53,380 nucleotides of DNA from Lampropedia puyangensis (GTDB lineage: Bacteria; Pseudomonadota; Gammaproteobacteria; Burkholderiales; Burkholderiaceae_C). The stretch lies in the NCBI RefSeq assembly GCF_004833285.1, contig NZ_STFG01000022.1, positions 1-53,380 of the forward strand. The letters run 5' to 3'. The position numbers were made by a program, and so were the translations under genes. Every line of letters begins with the position of its first letter. The first letter of the stretch is position 1. The notes below the pieces were generated by a model. That model did no database searches. It saw nothing but the letters and a program-made list of their open reading frames with translations, and was not told the origin of the DNA. This document shows positions 15,142-24,296 of the stretch, in pieces.

Positions 15142-16068
15142 TTAAAGGGTGGAGGAGCCCGCCACAGGAGGGTAGGTTTCGATGGCGCGCAAGGTGATTT
15201 GCAGGAATGCATCGACCGCAGGTGGCAGCGAGCGGCCTGCACGCACATACACCCCCAGCTCCGAAAAGGTCGCTTGTGGTGCATCCAGTGGAATATGGGC
15301 CAAAGCGCCTTCCGCGATTTCTGTTTCGATTCCAATACGGCTTTGGAAGAAAATCCCTACGCCTTGTGAGGCCAAACGCTTGCCCAACTCCACAGAGGAG
15401 ACCTCCATGCACACATGCATGCGGCCTTTGTAGTGTTGAATAGCTGGTTGCAGCAGGGCCCAGATGGACAGTGCCTGCGTAGGCAAAATCAGTGGATACT
15501 GGGCGCAGTCTGCAAAGCTCACGCGTTGCGATGGTGCCAGCGGATGCCCGCCGGGGACAACGGCCCCCAATCCAAAATGCCGAACCGCGCATTGGCGGAT
15601 ATGGTCGTGGCGTTGAATGGCAAAGCCAATGCCCACATCGGCATCCCCTGCGATCAAGGCGCGCACGACTTCGTCAGATCCGCAGGTGAGCACGCGCAAT
15701 GTAATACCTGGGTAGCGCTGGCGCATTTGGGCAAGTACGGCGGGCAAAATGTCTGCATTCAGCCCTTCAACCGCAGCGATGGCGATGGCGCCACGGTGCA
15801 CGCCCCGTAGCAACTCCAGCTCAGATAGCAAGCGATTCTGGTCTTGCAGCACGGTCAGCACATGGCGTGAGAAAGCTTCTCCTGCCACGGTCAATTGCAA
15901 GCCTGTGGGCAGACGGTCGAACAAGGCGGCGTTGAGCTCGCCTTCAAGCTGCAAAAGCTGCCGGTTCACTGCCGAAGACGATACATGCAAGCGTCGCGCA
16001 GCCTCGCGAATGGAGCCGCAGCGGCGAATCATGTCGAAGTAAACAATAGAGCGGGAATGGATGTGCAT
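15142..16068 (-). CDS. LysR-family transcriptional regulator
   Basis: 308 residues. The winged helix-turn-helix at ~15-40 reads GSIREAARRLHVSSSAVNRQ, followed by the wing LEGELNAALFDRL. The effector-binding domain starts near residue 90 with GAIAIAAVEG and contains the usual DVGIGF and GVGIFF segments. It is on the same strand and directly upstream of the operon rather than divergent from it, which is less usual for LysR genes. It is the most likely substrate-responsive activator of the operon. The ATG opens with the short MHIHSRSIVYF typical of this subgroup. Confidence 0.92.
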   Translation of the reverse strand: MHIHSRSIVYFDMIRRCGSIREAARRLHVSSSAVNRQLLQLEGELNAALFDRLPTGLQLTVAGEAFSRHVLTVLQDQNRLLSELELLRGVHRGAIAIAAVEGLNADILPAVLAQMRQRYPGITLRVLTCGSDEVVRALIAGDADVGIGFAIQRHDHIRQCAVRHFGLGAVVPGGHPLAPSQRVSFADCAQYPLILPTQALSIWALLQPAIQHYKGRMHVCMEVSSVELGKRLASQGVGIFFQSRIGIETEIAEGALAHIPLDAPQATFSELGVYVRAGRSLPPAVDAFLQITLRAIETYPPVAGSSTL

Positions 16069-16324
16069 GCCCTTTGTAGAGCATTGACTGTGCCAAGTGC
16101 ATTCGCACGCTGATGCATTGCGGTGGCGCAGCCATCCTGCTGCAGGAACTTGTGTCCAGGAGGTGAGGTCGTGACAACGTTTTACGCGTTTGTATCTTAG
16201 AGCGGCGCATTAGAAACTGGCTTGTGCCCACTCAAAGGTGAATGGGTATGAAGCTTATTGGTTGCTTTCCAGTGCGTTGAAATAGCCTCAGGTTGAGTCG
16301 CGAGGCGCAACATATTCACATTAA

Positions 16325-16341
16325 AATAACATTTTGTTATT
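16325..16341. promoter_or_regulatory. Inverted repeat upstream of the surface-protein gene
   Basis: AATAAC and GTTATT with a 5-bp ATTTT spacer form a perfect palindrome 11 bp before the ATG. The surroundings (16300-16340) are AT-rich, as in a promoter or operator. The rest of the 283-bp gap to the LysR gene shows nothing else clear. Confidence 0.3.
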
Positions 16342-16351
16342 GGGGTTACCA

Positions 16352-19018
16352 ATGCGCGCATTGACCGTCTCGCGGCTTACTCAAACTATGGCTTGCATGC
16401 GAAGCATGCGTTGGGCATCCATGGCCGCATTGGCGATGGCTGTAGCGATACAGGCTGTTGCCAATCCACTCCCCATACACATTAGCAGCTCCTCTGCCTC
16501 TGCCGATACCGGCGTCTCCAATTCTGGCTTTAATGCTGCGCCGCAGACCATTTACCCAACGCTTTGGGAGGACCTGAGCAAAGACGCACCGGTGGTCACC
16601 CTCACCGCGACCAACCCGACCTTTACCGAGAACGGCGCTGCGGTAACCCTGTTCAGCAACGTAGCCGCAAATACCAACGACAGCGGGCAGGCCTTCACGG
16701 GCGCGCAATTTACCGTCAGCAACGTGGCAGGAAGCAGCGAATATCTGACCATTCACGGCGTGAACATTGCGCTGATCAACGGCAACAGCGTCTCGCTGGG
16801 CAGCGGCTATGGCACGGCAAGCGTCAGCCTGAGTGGCGGGATGGCGAGCATCACCCTCAGCGGGGCGACGCTGAGCAATGCCGAAATGAGCAGCCTGCTC
16901 TCTGGTATGACCTATGGCAACAGCAGCGATGATCCGGGCAGCGCCACGCGCACCGTCACCCTGACCCAACTGACCGACTCCGGCAGCAGCGATAACACGG
17001 TATCCACCAGCATCAGCAGCGCGGTGACGGTGGTCCCGGTCAACGACGCACCGGTCATTGAACAGACATCAGTAAACAGATACCTTAGTGAGGATACGGC
17101 GCTGCGCTTTTCCGCCTCGGATTTTGGTTTCAAGGATGTGGATAGTGGGGATACGCTGCAATCCATCACCATCGTCGAGGCGCCCAATGCAGGACGTCTG
17201 TTTATCGATGCCAATGGCAATGGCGTATACGACTCAGGCGACACCTTGCTGGGCAATGGTGCGGTTGTCAGTGTCGCCAATATTGTCAAGCTCACCTTTA
17301 GGCCACTCGAAAATGCCAGTGGGTCGCCTTACGCCTTCTTTACCTGGAGTGTCAGTGATGGCACAGCCTCGTCCGCAAATGTGGGTACCATGACTTTCCA
17401 CGTCATTGCGGTCGACCGTGCACCAACCATCAGCGCCGAGGCCTCGCTGCCGGTCAAGGAAGACACACCGGCGCCAATCAACCAGATCAGCTTCCACGAT
17501 GTCGACTCCACCCAGGGCACGGTTATCTTCTCGGTCGGCAGTGGCAACCTCAGCGCCATGAGTTTCAATGGTGTGACCGTGGGCGGTACGTCGAAGGCGC
17601 TGACCCTGACCGGCATCCTGACCGACATCAACGCCTTCATCGCCAACGACCACCTGCTCTACAACCCGGCGGCCAACGCCAGCGGCGATGTGACGCTGAC
17701 CATCAACGTCAATACCGGCAGCGTGTCCGACGCCACCACCACCATGACCCTACAGGTACAGGCGGTGAACGATGCGCCGGTGGTCAGCGTGCCGGGTGCC
17801 CAGACCACCAAGCAGAACGAGGTCCTGGCGTTCAACACCCTGAAAGGCAACGCCATTTCGGTCAGCGATCCGGATGCCGGCAGCAGCAACGTGATCGTGA
17901 TCCTGAACTCGGTGAACGGCACCATGTCGCTGACCGCTGCCGGCGGCGTGAGCTTCCTGACCGGCGATGGCGTCGACGACACCTCCATCCGCATGCAGGG
18001 TACCCTGGCTGATCTCAATACCACGCTGCAGAGCCTGACGTTCAAGCCGACCACCGGCTTCCTCGGAAATGCTCAGATGAGCATCCAGACCAACGACAAC
18101 GGCAACTCCGGCAGCGGTGGTGCCAAGACCGATTTCGACCTGATCCTCATTACTGTGGTTCCGGCGAATCCGGTGGTCACCAGTGTTTCTGCCCAGGGGC
18201 TGGACCGTACCGTGAAGATCGGCGACGAGGTGCTGATCAGCATGACCTGGGACCAAGTGGTCAACGTCGATACCGCTGGCGGCACTCCGAGTCTGCTGCT
18301 GGAGACCGGGCTGGTCGATCGCGAGGCGGTCTATGTCGACGGCAGCGGCAGTAACACCCTGGTGTTCAAGTACACCGTGCAAGCCGGAGATATCAGCGCC
18401 GACCTGGACTTTCAGAGCACTGCGGCACTGCAAATGAACGGCGCGGTGATCAGCAACAACGCCAGCGACCTCGCGGTCTTGACCCTGCCGACCGTGGGCG
18501 GCGCCGATTCCCTCGGCGGGCGCAGCAATATCGTGGTGGATGGCGTGGCGCCGGTGGTCACTAGCGTGAGCGTGCCGGTCGATGGCACTTATAAGGCCGG
18601 GGAAAGCCTCGACTTCACCGTCCACTTCAGCGAAAACATAGTGGTCGATACCACGGGCGGCATACCGCGTATTGCGGTGACGCTGGACACTGGTGGCACG
18701 GTTTATGCCGAGTACATCAATGGCTCAAGTTCTAGCGCGTTGGTCTTTCGCATGACGGTGGTCAATGGCCAGCGCGATACCGACGGCATCACGCTGGGCA
18801 CCAGCTTAGTGGCCAATGGCGCAACCCTGCAGGATGAAGCGGGCAATAGTGCCTTGCTGCTGCTCAACAGCGTTGCGGCGACCGACCAGATTTTGATTGC
18901 GGCTGCCAATGTTGAGATTGCGCCAGTACCCTTGGGGTCTGCCCCTGCGCAGGCATTGCTGGTTTTGTCGCTTTCCCTGCTCGCCTTGCGCAGAATACGT
19001 CGCGCCCAGCAAGGCTAA
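16352..19018 (+). CDS. Exported cadherin/Ig-like repeat protein with CTERM-like tail
   Basis: 888 residues. A signal peptide of ~35-38 residues ends near AVANP. The body is a chain of beta-sandwich repeats. Three cadherin-like units end in VPVNDAPV (~228), VAVDRAPTIS (~355) and VQAVNDAPVV (~469). Two Ig-like units begin VTSVSAQGLD (~607) and VTSVSVPVDG (~735) and contain the VVNVDTAGG/IVVDTTGG motif. The last ~30 residues are a hydrophobic helix between APVPLGSAP and RRIRR, the shape of PEP-CTERM/IPTL-CTERM sorting signals but without a known motif. An adhesin or matrix role is likely. Bases ~17500-18600 are visibly GC-richer with C-ending codons, unlike both ends of the gene, suggesting a mosaic or acquired origin. 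The ATG at 16352 is preferred over an upstream TTG. Confidence 0.8.
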   Translation: MRALTVSRLTQTMACMRSMRWASMAALAMAVAIQAVANPLPIHISSSSASADTGVSNSGFNAAPQTIYPTLWEDLSKDAPVVTLTATNPTFTENGAAVTLFSNVAANTNDSGQAFTGAQFTVSNVAGSSEYLTIHGVNIALINGNSVSLGSGYGTASVSLSGGMASITLSGATLSNAEMSSLLSGMTYGNSSDDPGSATRTVTLTQLTDSGSSDNTVSTSISSAVTVVPVNDAPVIEQTSVNRYLSEDTALRFSASDFGFKDVDSGDTLQSITIVEAPNAGRLFIDANGNGVYDSGDTLLGNGAVVSVANIVKLTFRPLENASGSPYAFFTWSVSDGTASSANVGTMTFHVIAVDRAPTISAEASLPVKEDTPAPINQISFHDVDSTQGTVIFSVGSGNLSAMSFNGVTVGGTSKALTLTGILTDINAFIANDHLLYNPAANASGDVTLTINVNTGSVSDATTTMTLQVQAVNDAPVVSVPGAQTTKQNEVLAFNTLKGNAISVSDPDAGSSNVIVILNSVNGTMSLTAAGGVSFLTGDGVDDTSIRMQGTLADLNTTLQSLTFKPTTGFLGNAQMSIQTNDNGNSGSGGAKTDFDLILITVVPANPVVTSVSAQGLDRTVKIGDEVLISMTWDQVVNVDTAGGTPSLLLETGLVDREAVYVDGSGSNTLVFKYTVQAGDISADLDFQSTAALQMNGAVISNNASDLAVLTLPTVGGADSLGGRSNIVVDGVAPVVTSVSVPVDGTYKAGESLDFTVHFSENIVVDTTGGIPRIAVTLDTGGTVYAEYINGSSSSALVFRMTVVNGQRDTDGITLGTSLVANGATLQDEAGNSALLLLNSVAATDQILIAAANVEIAPVPLGSAPAQALLVLSLSLLALRRIRRAQQG

Positions 19019-19418
19019 ACCCGCAACGGTGTTGCGCAGTGGCGGGCAGCGAAAGGCTTTGAGGGCGCATTATTGTCCGTTCAGCCACTGTGCGTTAATG
19101 GCGATGTTCACGGCATAGGCCATATTGCAGCAAGCCTTCGTGAGTGCTGCACTTTAGGGTATACCCAAAAGTATGTCTTGCTGATGTGCCTGATCAGCCT
19201 TGCTGAGTAGCGCTACCGAGCCGTGTGGACGCAAGGATTTCAGCCCATATGCGCACAATATCCCGCAGCTTGCCCAAAGGCTGCGGGCCTTTACACACTA
19301 TTTACCACCCAGCGCACAAGCCAGTAGCGAGTGGCTTGGCACAATGCCGTTCAGAAAAGAACTTTTAGACGTTCTTGACGCTCTTACTTACTTTTTGTTA
19401 TCGATCAAAGAGAGACCC
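19019..19418. promoter_or_regulatory. 400-bp gap before macA with a weak promoter candidate
   Basis: No gene is visible. TTGACG (19375-19380) and TTATCG (19398-19403) are spaced by 17 bp just before macA and could be a weak sigma-70 promoter, though the leader would be very short. No terminator was found after the surface-protein gene. Confidence 0.3.
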
Positions 19419-20633
19419 ATGCGGCAAAAAACAAAACGATGGTGGCTGACAGTGCTGGTTCTGTTGGCTTTGGGAGGAGGGGCTTACTATGCCAAACAAC
19501 AGTGGTTCACCCCTAATACGGCGCCAACTTACGCTACGGCGGCGGTGGTGCGTGGCAATGTGGAGAAAAGCGTTCTGGCTTCGGGCAAGTTAGAAGCATT
19601 TCAGCAGGTGAGTGTGGGAGCACAGGTTTCAGGCCAGGTCAAGCATTTGGCGGTGGAGTTGGGGCAAAACGTCAAGGCCGGGGATTTGATTGCAGAGATC
19701 GACTCACTGACGCAACAAAATGCACTGCGCAACGCCGAAGCTGCGCTGACAACGGCTAAGGCAGAGCTGGCTTCGCAGCAAGCGACACTGGCTCAGGTCA
19801 AAGCCAATTACGAGCGGCAAAAGCAGCTGCGTGCAGCCGATGCTTCTTCCCGCGCAGAGTTTGAGGCAGCAGAACAGTCTTACAAAGTGGCCCAGGCCAG
19901 CATCCAGTCCCAGAAGGCGCGTATTGCCCAAGCGGAGATTGCCCAAGATACCGCCCAGCTCAATCTGGGCTATACCCGCATCGTGGCACCCATGGATGGG
20001 CAGGTGGTGGCGATTGTGACCAAGGAAGGCCAAACCGTGAATGCCAACCAGTCGGCGCCGACCATCATCATTTTGGCGCAGCTCGATACGATGACCATTA
20101 AGGCTGAGATTTCGGAGGCCGATGTCACCCGCGTCAAACCCGGCCAGCCTGTGTATTTCACCATTCTGGGGGAGCCGGACAAGCGCTATGACGCGACGTT
20201 GCGCAGTATTGAGCCAGCACCTGAATCCATCAGCAGTACCAGTACGGCCAGCAGCACCAATGCCAACAGCACTTCCACGGCGATTTACTACAACGGGTTG
20301 TTCGACGTTCCCAACCCGGACCATAGTTTGCGTATTTCCATGACGGCACAGGTTTACATCGTGCAAGGCGCAGCCAAAGATGTACTGACTGTTCCTGCCA
20401 GTGCTTTGGGGCGTAAAGGGCCTGATGGCAACTACATGGTGCGAGTGGTGGGGCCAGATGGCAAAGTCACGCCAACACGGGTTGAGGTGGGCATTAACAA
20501 CAACATCACGGCGCAAGTCATGAGTGGTTTGAGTGAAGGCGACCGTGTGGTGATTTCGGACTCCAGTGGTGCCTCTGCTGCGCGCACGCCAGGCGCACGG
20601 CCAGGCCCGGGTGGCCCAGGCATGCGCATGTAA
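19419..20633 (+). CDS. macA: MacA-type periplasmic adaptor of a tripartite efflux pump
   Basis: 404 residues of the HlyD/RND adaptor family. A single N-terminal membrane segment (WWLTVLVLLALGGGAYYA) anchors it in the inner membrane. The split lipoyl domain is represented by VSVGAQVSGQVKHLAVELGQ near residue 62 and by NLGYTRIVAPMDGQV near 180. Between them is a long alpha-helical hairpin rich in Ala, Gln and Glu. MacA links the MacB ABC transporter to an outer-membrane channel; both follow directly. An STSTASSTNANSTST low-complexity insert lies near 270-285, and a Gly/Pro/Arg-rich tail ends the protein. The ATG at 19419 follows AAAGAGAG; the open frame upstream has no adaptor-like sequence. 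Confidence 0.93.
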   Translation: MRQKTKRWWLTVLVLLALGGGAYYAKQQWFTPNTAPTYATAAVVRGNVEKSVLASGKLEAFQQVSVGAQVSGQVKHLAVELGQNVKAGDLIAEIDSLTQQNALRNAEAALTTAKAELASQQATLAQVKANYERQKQLRAADASSRAEFEAAEQSYKVAQASIQSQKARIAQAEIAQDTAQLNLGYTRIVAPMDGQVVAIVTKEGQTVNANQSAPTIIILAQLDTMTIKAEISEADVTRVKPGQPVYFTILGEPDKRYDATLRSIEPAPESISSTSTASSTNANSTSTAIYYNGLFDVPNPDHSLRISMTAQVYIVQGAAKDVLTVPASALGRKGPDGNYMVRVVGPDGKVTPTRVEVGINNNITAQVMSGLSEGDRVVISDSSGASAARTPGARPGPGGPGMRM

Positions 20634-20644
20634 GGAGGCCGGTT

Positions 20645-22693
20645 GTGACTGAAACCATCAAGGCAGGGCAAGCGCTGCTGTCACTGCGCAATCTGCGCCG
20701 GGAGTTCCCCGCTGGGGAGGGCACGATTGCGGTGCTCAAGGACATCAACCTGGATATACAAGCTGGGGAGATGGTGGCCATTGTAGGCCAGTCGGGCTCG
20801 GGCAAGTCCACCTTGATGAATATTCTGGGGTGCCTAGACCAGCCTACCAGTGGCAGTTACCAAGTACATGGCCGCGAGACAGGGCAACTTGAGCCCGATG
20901 AGTTGGCGCAATTGCGGCGTGAATATTTTGGTTTCATTTTTCAGCGTTACCACTTGCTGTCAGACCTGACGGCGCAGGGCAACGTGCAAGTGCCTGCCAT
21001 TTATGCGGGCACGCCAACGGCCGAGCGCGATAGCCGCTCTTTGGCACTGCTGGGCCGCTTGGGCTTGGGCGAGCGTACTGGGCACACGCCCGGAAAACTC
21101 TCGGGCGGGCAACAGCAACGGGTGTCGATTGCTCGTGCATTGATGAATGGTGGGCAGGTCATTTTGGCTGATGAGCCCACCGGGGCGTTGGATTCTGCCT
21201 CCGGTGTTGAGGTCATGAAAATTCTGGCCGAATTGCATGCCGAGGGGCACACCATCATTCTGGTCACGCACGACATGCACATTGCCGAGCATGCCCAGCG
21301 CATCATTGAAATTCGTGATGGAGAGATCATCAGCGACAGGGCCAATGCAGCGCCTGTTGATATCGCAGCTTCAGCGGATCAGCGCCTCTCTGCCACAGCG
21401 CTTGCAACGGCGCCAGAGCAGGGCATTGCCGCTGCGCAATTGCATGGAAGAACACGCGCTCAACCACCATCGCGCAATGGTTTTGCTGCCGCATTCGATC
21501 GTTTCCTGGAAGCGTTCAACATGGCTTTACTGGCCATGAATGCACACCGGCTGCGGACCTTTTTGACCATGTTGGGCATCATCATTGGGATTGCTTCGGT
21601 TGTCTCGGTGGTGGCGCTGGGGGAAGGGTCACGGCGCGCCGTTCTGGAGAACATTTCATCCATTGGCACCAACACCATCGACATTCGACCTGGAACTGGT
21701 TTTGGTGACCGCACGGCTGGTCGCATCCGTTCGCTGGTCGCCTCGGATGCGGATGTGCTGGCGCAGCAAAGCTATGTGGACAGTGTCACGCCCAGCGTGA
21801 GCAGCTCGGCCACGATTCGTTTTGGCAATGTGGAGTCGTCAGGCCAAATCCAGGGCGTGGGGGAGCAGTTCTTCCAGGTGCGTGGCATGAAGCTCGATGA
21901 AGGCAGCCTGTTTGAACAAGATGCCGTGCATGAGCGCAGGCAAGTGGCCGTGATTGATGACAACGCCCGCAAAACTTTTTTCCCAGACAATACCGACCCG
22001 ATTGGCCAAGTGCTGTTTTTGGGCAAAGTTCCTGTGCAAGTGATTGGCGTGCTGCAGGCCCAAGCGGCCTCGTTTGGGCTCAACAGCGGTAGCGTGACTG
22101 TGTATGTGCCCTACACCATGGTGATGAGCCGCATTTCAGGGCAGAACTACCTCAGCACCATCACAGTGCGGGTGAGCGACAGTGCTTCCTCGCAAGCAGC
22201 AGAAGCAGGCATTACGCAACTGCTGACGCAGCGCCATGGGCGTGAGGATTTCTTTTTGATGAACTCTGACACCATTCGTCAGACCATTGAAAACACCACA
22301 CGCACCATGACGCTGCTGATTGCATCGATTGCGGTGATTTCGCTGGTCGTGGGCGGTATTGGTGTGATGAACATCATGCTGGTGTCTGTCACTGAGCGCA
22401 CCAGTGAGATTGGCGTGCGCATGGCCGTGGGCGCGCGCCAAGGCGATATTCAGCAGCAATTCTTGATTGAGGCTGTGCTCGTGTGTGTATTGGGCGGCTT
22501 GATTGGTATTGGCTGTGCCTTGGCGTTTGGCGAGGTGTTTGCGCATTTCAGTAAAGACTTCCGATTGGTCTTTTCTGCGCAGTCGATGGTGACCGCTTTT
22601 GTCTGCTCTTCCCTGATCGGCATCGTTTTTGGCTACCTGCCTGCACGCAGTGCCGCGCGGCTGAACCCGATTGATGCGCTTTCACGCGATTGA
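20645..22693 (+). CDS. macB: MacB-type ABC transporter, fused ATPase and permease
   Basis: 682 residues. The N-terminal ATPase has Walker A GQSGSGKST (48-56), signature LSGGQQQR (152-159) and Walker B with Asp176-Glu177. A variable linker follows. The first membrane helix of the FtsX/MacB permease is near 300 (FLTMLGIIIGIASVVSVVAL), then a large periplasmic domain, and three C-terminal helices beginning at LLIASIAVISLVVGGIGVM. MacB powers export of macrolides, siderophores or peptides through MacA and a TolC-like channel. The start is a GTG at 20645 with a near-perfect AAGGAGG (20632-20638) overlapping the macA stop. It is ~30 residues longer than E. coli MacB, the excess lying in the linker. 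Confidence 0.94.
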   Translation: MTETIKAGQALLSLRNLRREFPAGEGTIAVLKDINLDIQAGEMVAIVGQSGSGKSTLMNILGCLDQPTSGSYQVHGRETGQLEPDELAQLRREYFGFIFQRYHLLSDLTAQGNVQVPAIYAGTPTAERDSRSLALLGRLGLGERTGHTPGKLSGGQQQRVSIARALMNGGQVILADEPTGALDSASGVEVMKILAELHAEGHTIILVTHDMHIAEHAQRIIEIRDGEIISDRANAAPVDIAASADQRLSATALATAPEQGIAAAQLHGRTRAQPPSRNGFAAAFDRFLEAFNMALLAMNAHRLRTFLTMLGIIIGIASVVSVVALGEGSRRAVLENISSIGTNTIDIRPGTGFGDRTAGRIRSLVASDADVLAQQSYVDSVTPSVSSSATIRFGNVESSGQIQGVGEQFFQVRGMKLDEGSLFEQDAVHERRQVAVIDDNARKTFFPDNTDPIGQVLFLGKVPVQVIGVLQAQAASFGLNSGSVTVYVPYTMVMSRISGQNYLSTITVRVSDSASSQAAEAGITQLLTQRHGREDFFLMNSDTIRQTIENTTRTMTLLIASIAVISLVVGGIGVMNIMLVSVTERTSEIGVRMAVGARQGDIQQQFLIEAVLVCVLGGLIGIGCALAFGEVFAHFSKDFRLVFSAQSMVTAFVCSSLIGIVFGYLPARSAARLNPIDALSRD

Positions 22694-22711
22694 TTTTTTG
22701 AGTTGTTTCAC

Positions 22712-24247
22712 ATGTCCACCTTTTCCTCTTCTTCCTCAGTTGCGACTTCGATCGCGCGTGGGCCTTCACACCGTGCCCGAACCGTGTGTGCGTTGCTGTG
22801 TCTGGCATTGCTGGCTGGCTGCAGCAATTTGAAAACGCCGTATCAGCCTGGCCATAGCGTGGCCGTTCCCAACCAATGGAGTGCGAGCGTTGCAGGCCAG
22901 GCAGGGGAAGGGGAGCGCGTTTTGCCGCCCCAGTCTGCCGTTGTGCTGCAAGAGGCCTGGTGGCACCAGTTTGGCGATGACATCCTCAATCAACTGATTG
23001 AGCAGGCGTTGGCCCGCAACAGTGATTTGGTCGCCGCGGCGTGGAATTTGCGGCAAGCCCAATTGGCTTTGGGGCTTTCGCAAGACCGGCAAACCCCCTC
23101 GGTAGGCGCCAGCGCCTCTACCAATGCCAGCCGCAATCTTGATGGTGGCGGCAGTACCAACCGGAGTTATTCGGTGGGCCTGAATGTCAGTTATGAACTG
23201 GATTTATGGGGCCGCTTGTCCAGTCAAAGCGATGCCGCGGCATGGCGCGTGGCTGCCAGTGAGCAAGATGTACAAAGCACTGCAGTGGCTTTGGTTGCCA
23301 GTGTGGCCACGTTGTACTGGCAACTGGCTTACCAGAATGAGCAGATTGCCAATGCGCAGCAAAGTCTGGCGTATGTTCGCGAAACGCAGAAATTGGTGCA
23401 GGCGCAGTACGACGCAGGCAGTGTTTCTGGGCTGGAATTGCAAGAGGCACGCCGCAGCATTGCCAGTCAAGAAGCGGCATTGGCGCAGTTGCGCCAGTCG
23501 CATGCCAGCACACGCAACGCATTGGCGGTGTTGTTGAAGCTGCCCCCGACGGATGCAACATGGCCACAAATGCTGGCGCAAGAACCCCAAGCCTTGCCCG
23601 TTGCCGACGTACCGGACATTCCAGCGGGCGTGCCGGCTGTTGTGCTGGCACGCAGGCCTGATGTGCAGGCTGCTGAAGCCCGCTTGCGCGCTACGCTGGC
23701 AGACGGCGATGCGACCCGCGCGAGTTACTACCCCACCTTCAGCTTGACCGCAGGGCTTGGCAGTTCTAGCAATTCTTTGGGGCAGTGGCTGTCTAACCCG
23801 GTGGGCAGTTTGGGGGCCAGTTTGGCGCTGCCGTTCTTGCGCCAAACAGAAATGCGTTTGAACAATGCCGCTTCCAAAGCGACTTATGAGGCCGCCTTGA
23901 ATGGCTTTGAGAAAACCTTGCTTACAGCGTTGCAAGAAGTAGAAGATGCGCTTGGAACCCGCCAGCAACTGGCCCAGCAACGGCAGTGGTTACAGCAGCA
24001 ACTCGATGCGGCAGATAAAGTGCAGGCACTCAATGAAGTGCGCTACCGTACAGGTGCCACTGCCCTGAAAGCGTGGCTGGATGCGCAGGAAGCGCGCCGT
24101 AGCGCGCAATTAGCCCTGTCCGCCAACCGTTTTAACCAGCTGTCTAACCAACTGACGCTTTACAAGGCTTTGGGGGGCGATGCCGTATTGCCAGCACCAG
24201 ATGTGCCGGCGGTAGAGGCGTTAACGATCGCATCGCACCCAGCATGA
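22712..24247 (+). CDS. Outer-membrane efflux lipoprotein (NodT/TolC family)
   Basis: 511 residues. A lipoprotein signal with LAGC puts the acylated Cys at residue 37. Two outer-membrane efflux repeats follow, with the family phrase SYELDLWGRLSSQ near 165 and ARRPDVQAAEARLRA near 315. Such proteins form the outer-membrane channel of tripartite pumps. It is 18 bp after macB and completes the pump, so the three genes form an operon ending at the terminator that follows. I use the ATG at 22712 rather than a TTG three codons upstream; the ribosome site is weak in either case. Confidence 0.93.
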   Translation: MSTFSSSSSVATSIARGPSHRARTVCALLCLALLAGCSNLKTPYQPGHSVAVPNQWSASVAGQAGEGERVLPPQSAVVLQEAWWHQFGDDILNQLIEQALARNSDLVAAAWNLRQAQLALGLSQDRQTPSVGASASTNASRNLDGGGSTNRSYSVGLNVSYELDLWGRLSSQSDAAAWRVAASEQDVQSTAVALVASVATLYWQLAYQNEQIANAQQSLAYVRETQKLVQAQYDAGSVSGLELQEARRSIASQEAALAQLRQSHASTRNALAVLLKLPPTDATWPQMLAQEPQALPVADVPDIPAGVPAVVLARRPDVQAAEARLRATLADGDATRASYYPTFSLTAGLGSSSNSLGQWLSNPVGSLGASLALPFLRQTEMRLNNAASKATYEAALNGFEKTLLTALQEVEDALGTRQQLAQQRQWLQQQLDAADKVQALNEVRYRTGATALKAWLDAQEARRSAQLALSANRFNQLSNQLTLYKALGGDAVLPAPDVPAVEALTIASHPA

Positions 24248-24273
24248 TGTACTCAGGCAGGCGCTGCTGCGCG

Positions 24274-24296
24274 GTGTGGCACCCCACACTTTTTTT
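24274..24296 (+). terminator. Rho-independent terminator of the macAB efflux operon
   Basis: GTGTGG (24274-24279) and CCACAC (24284-24289) with a 4-nt loop are followed by seven T. The T run overlaps the stop codon of the convergent EamA gene. Confidence 0.8.

Noticed and set aside
16346-18625. Long minus-strand frames opposite the surface-protein gene
   Set aside because: The plus strand has a signal peptide, repeated domains and a sorting tail; the minus-strand frames show no domain and arise from GC-rich codon use.
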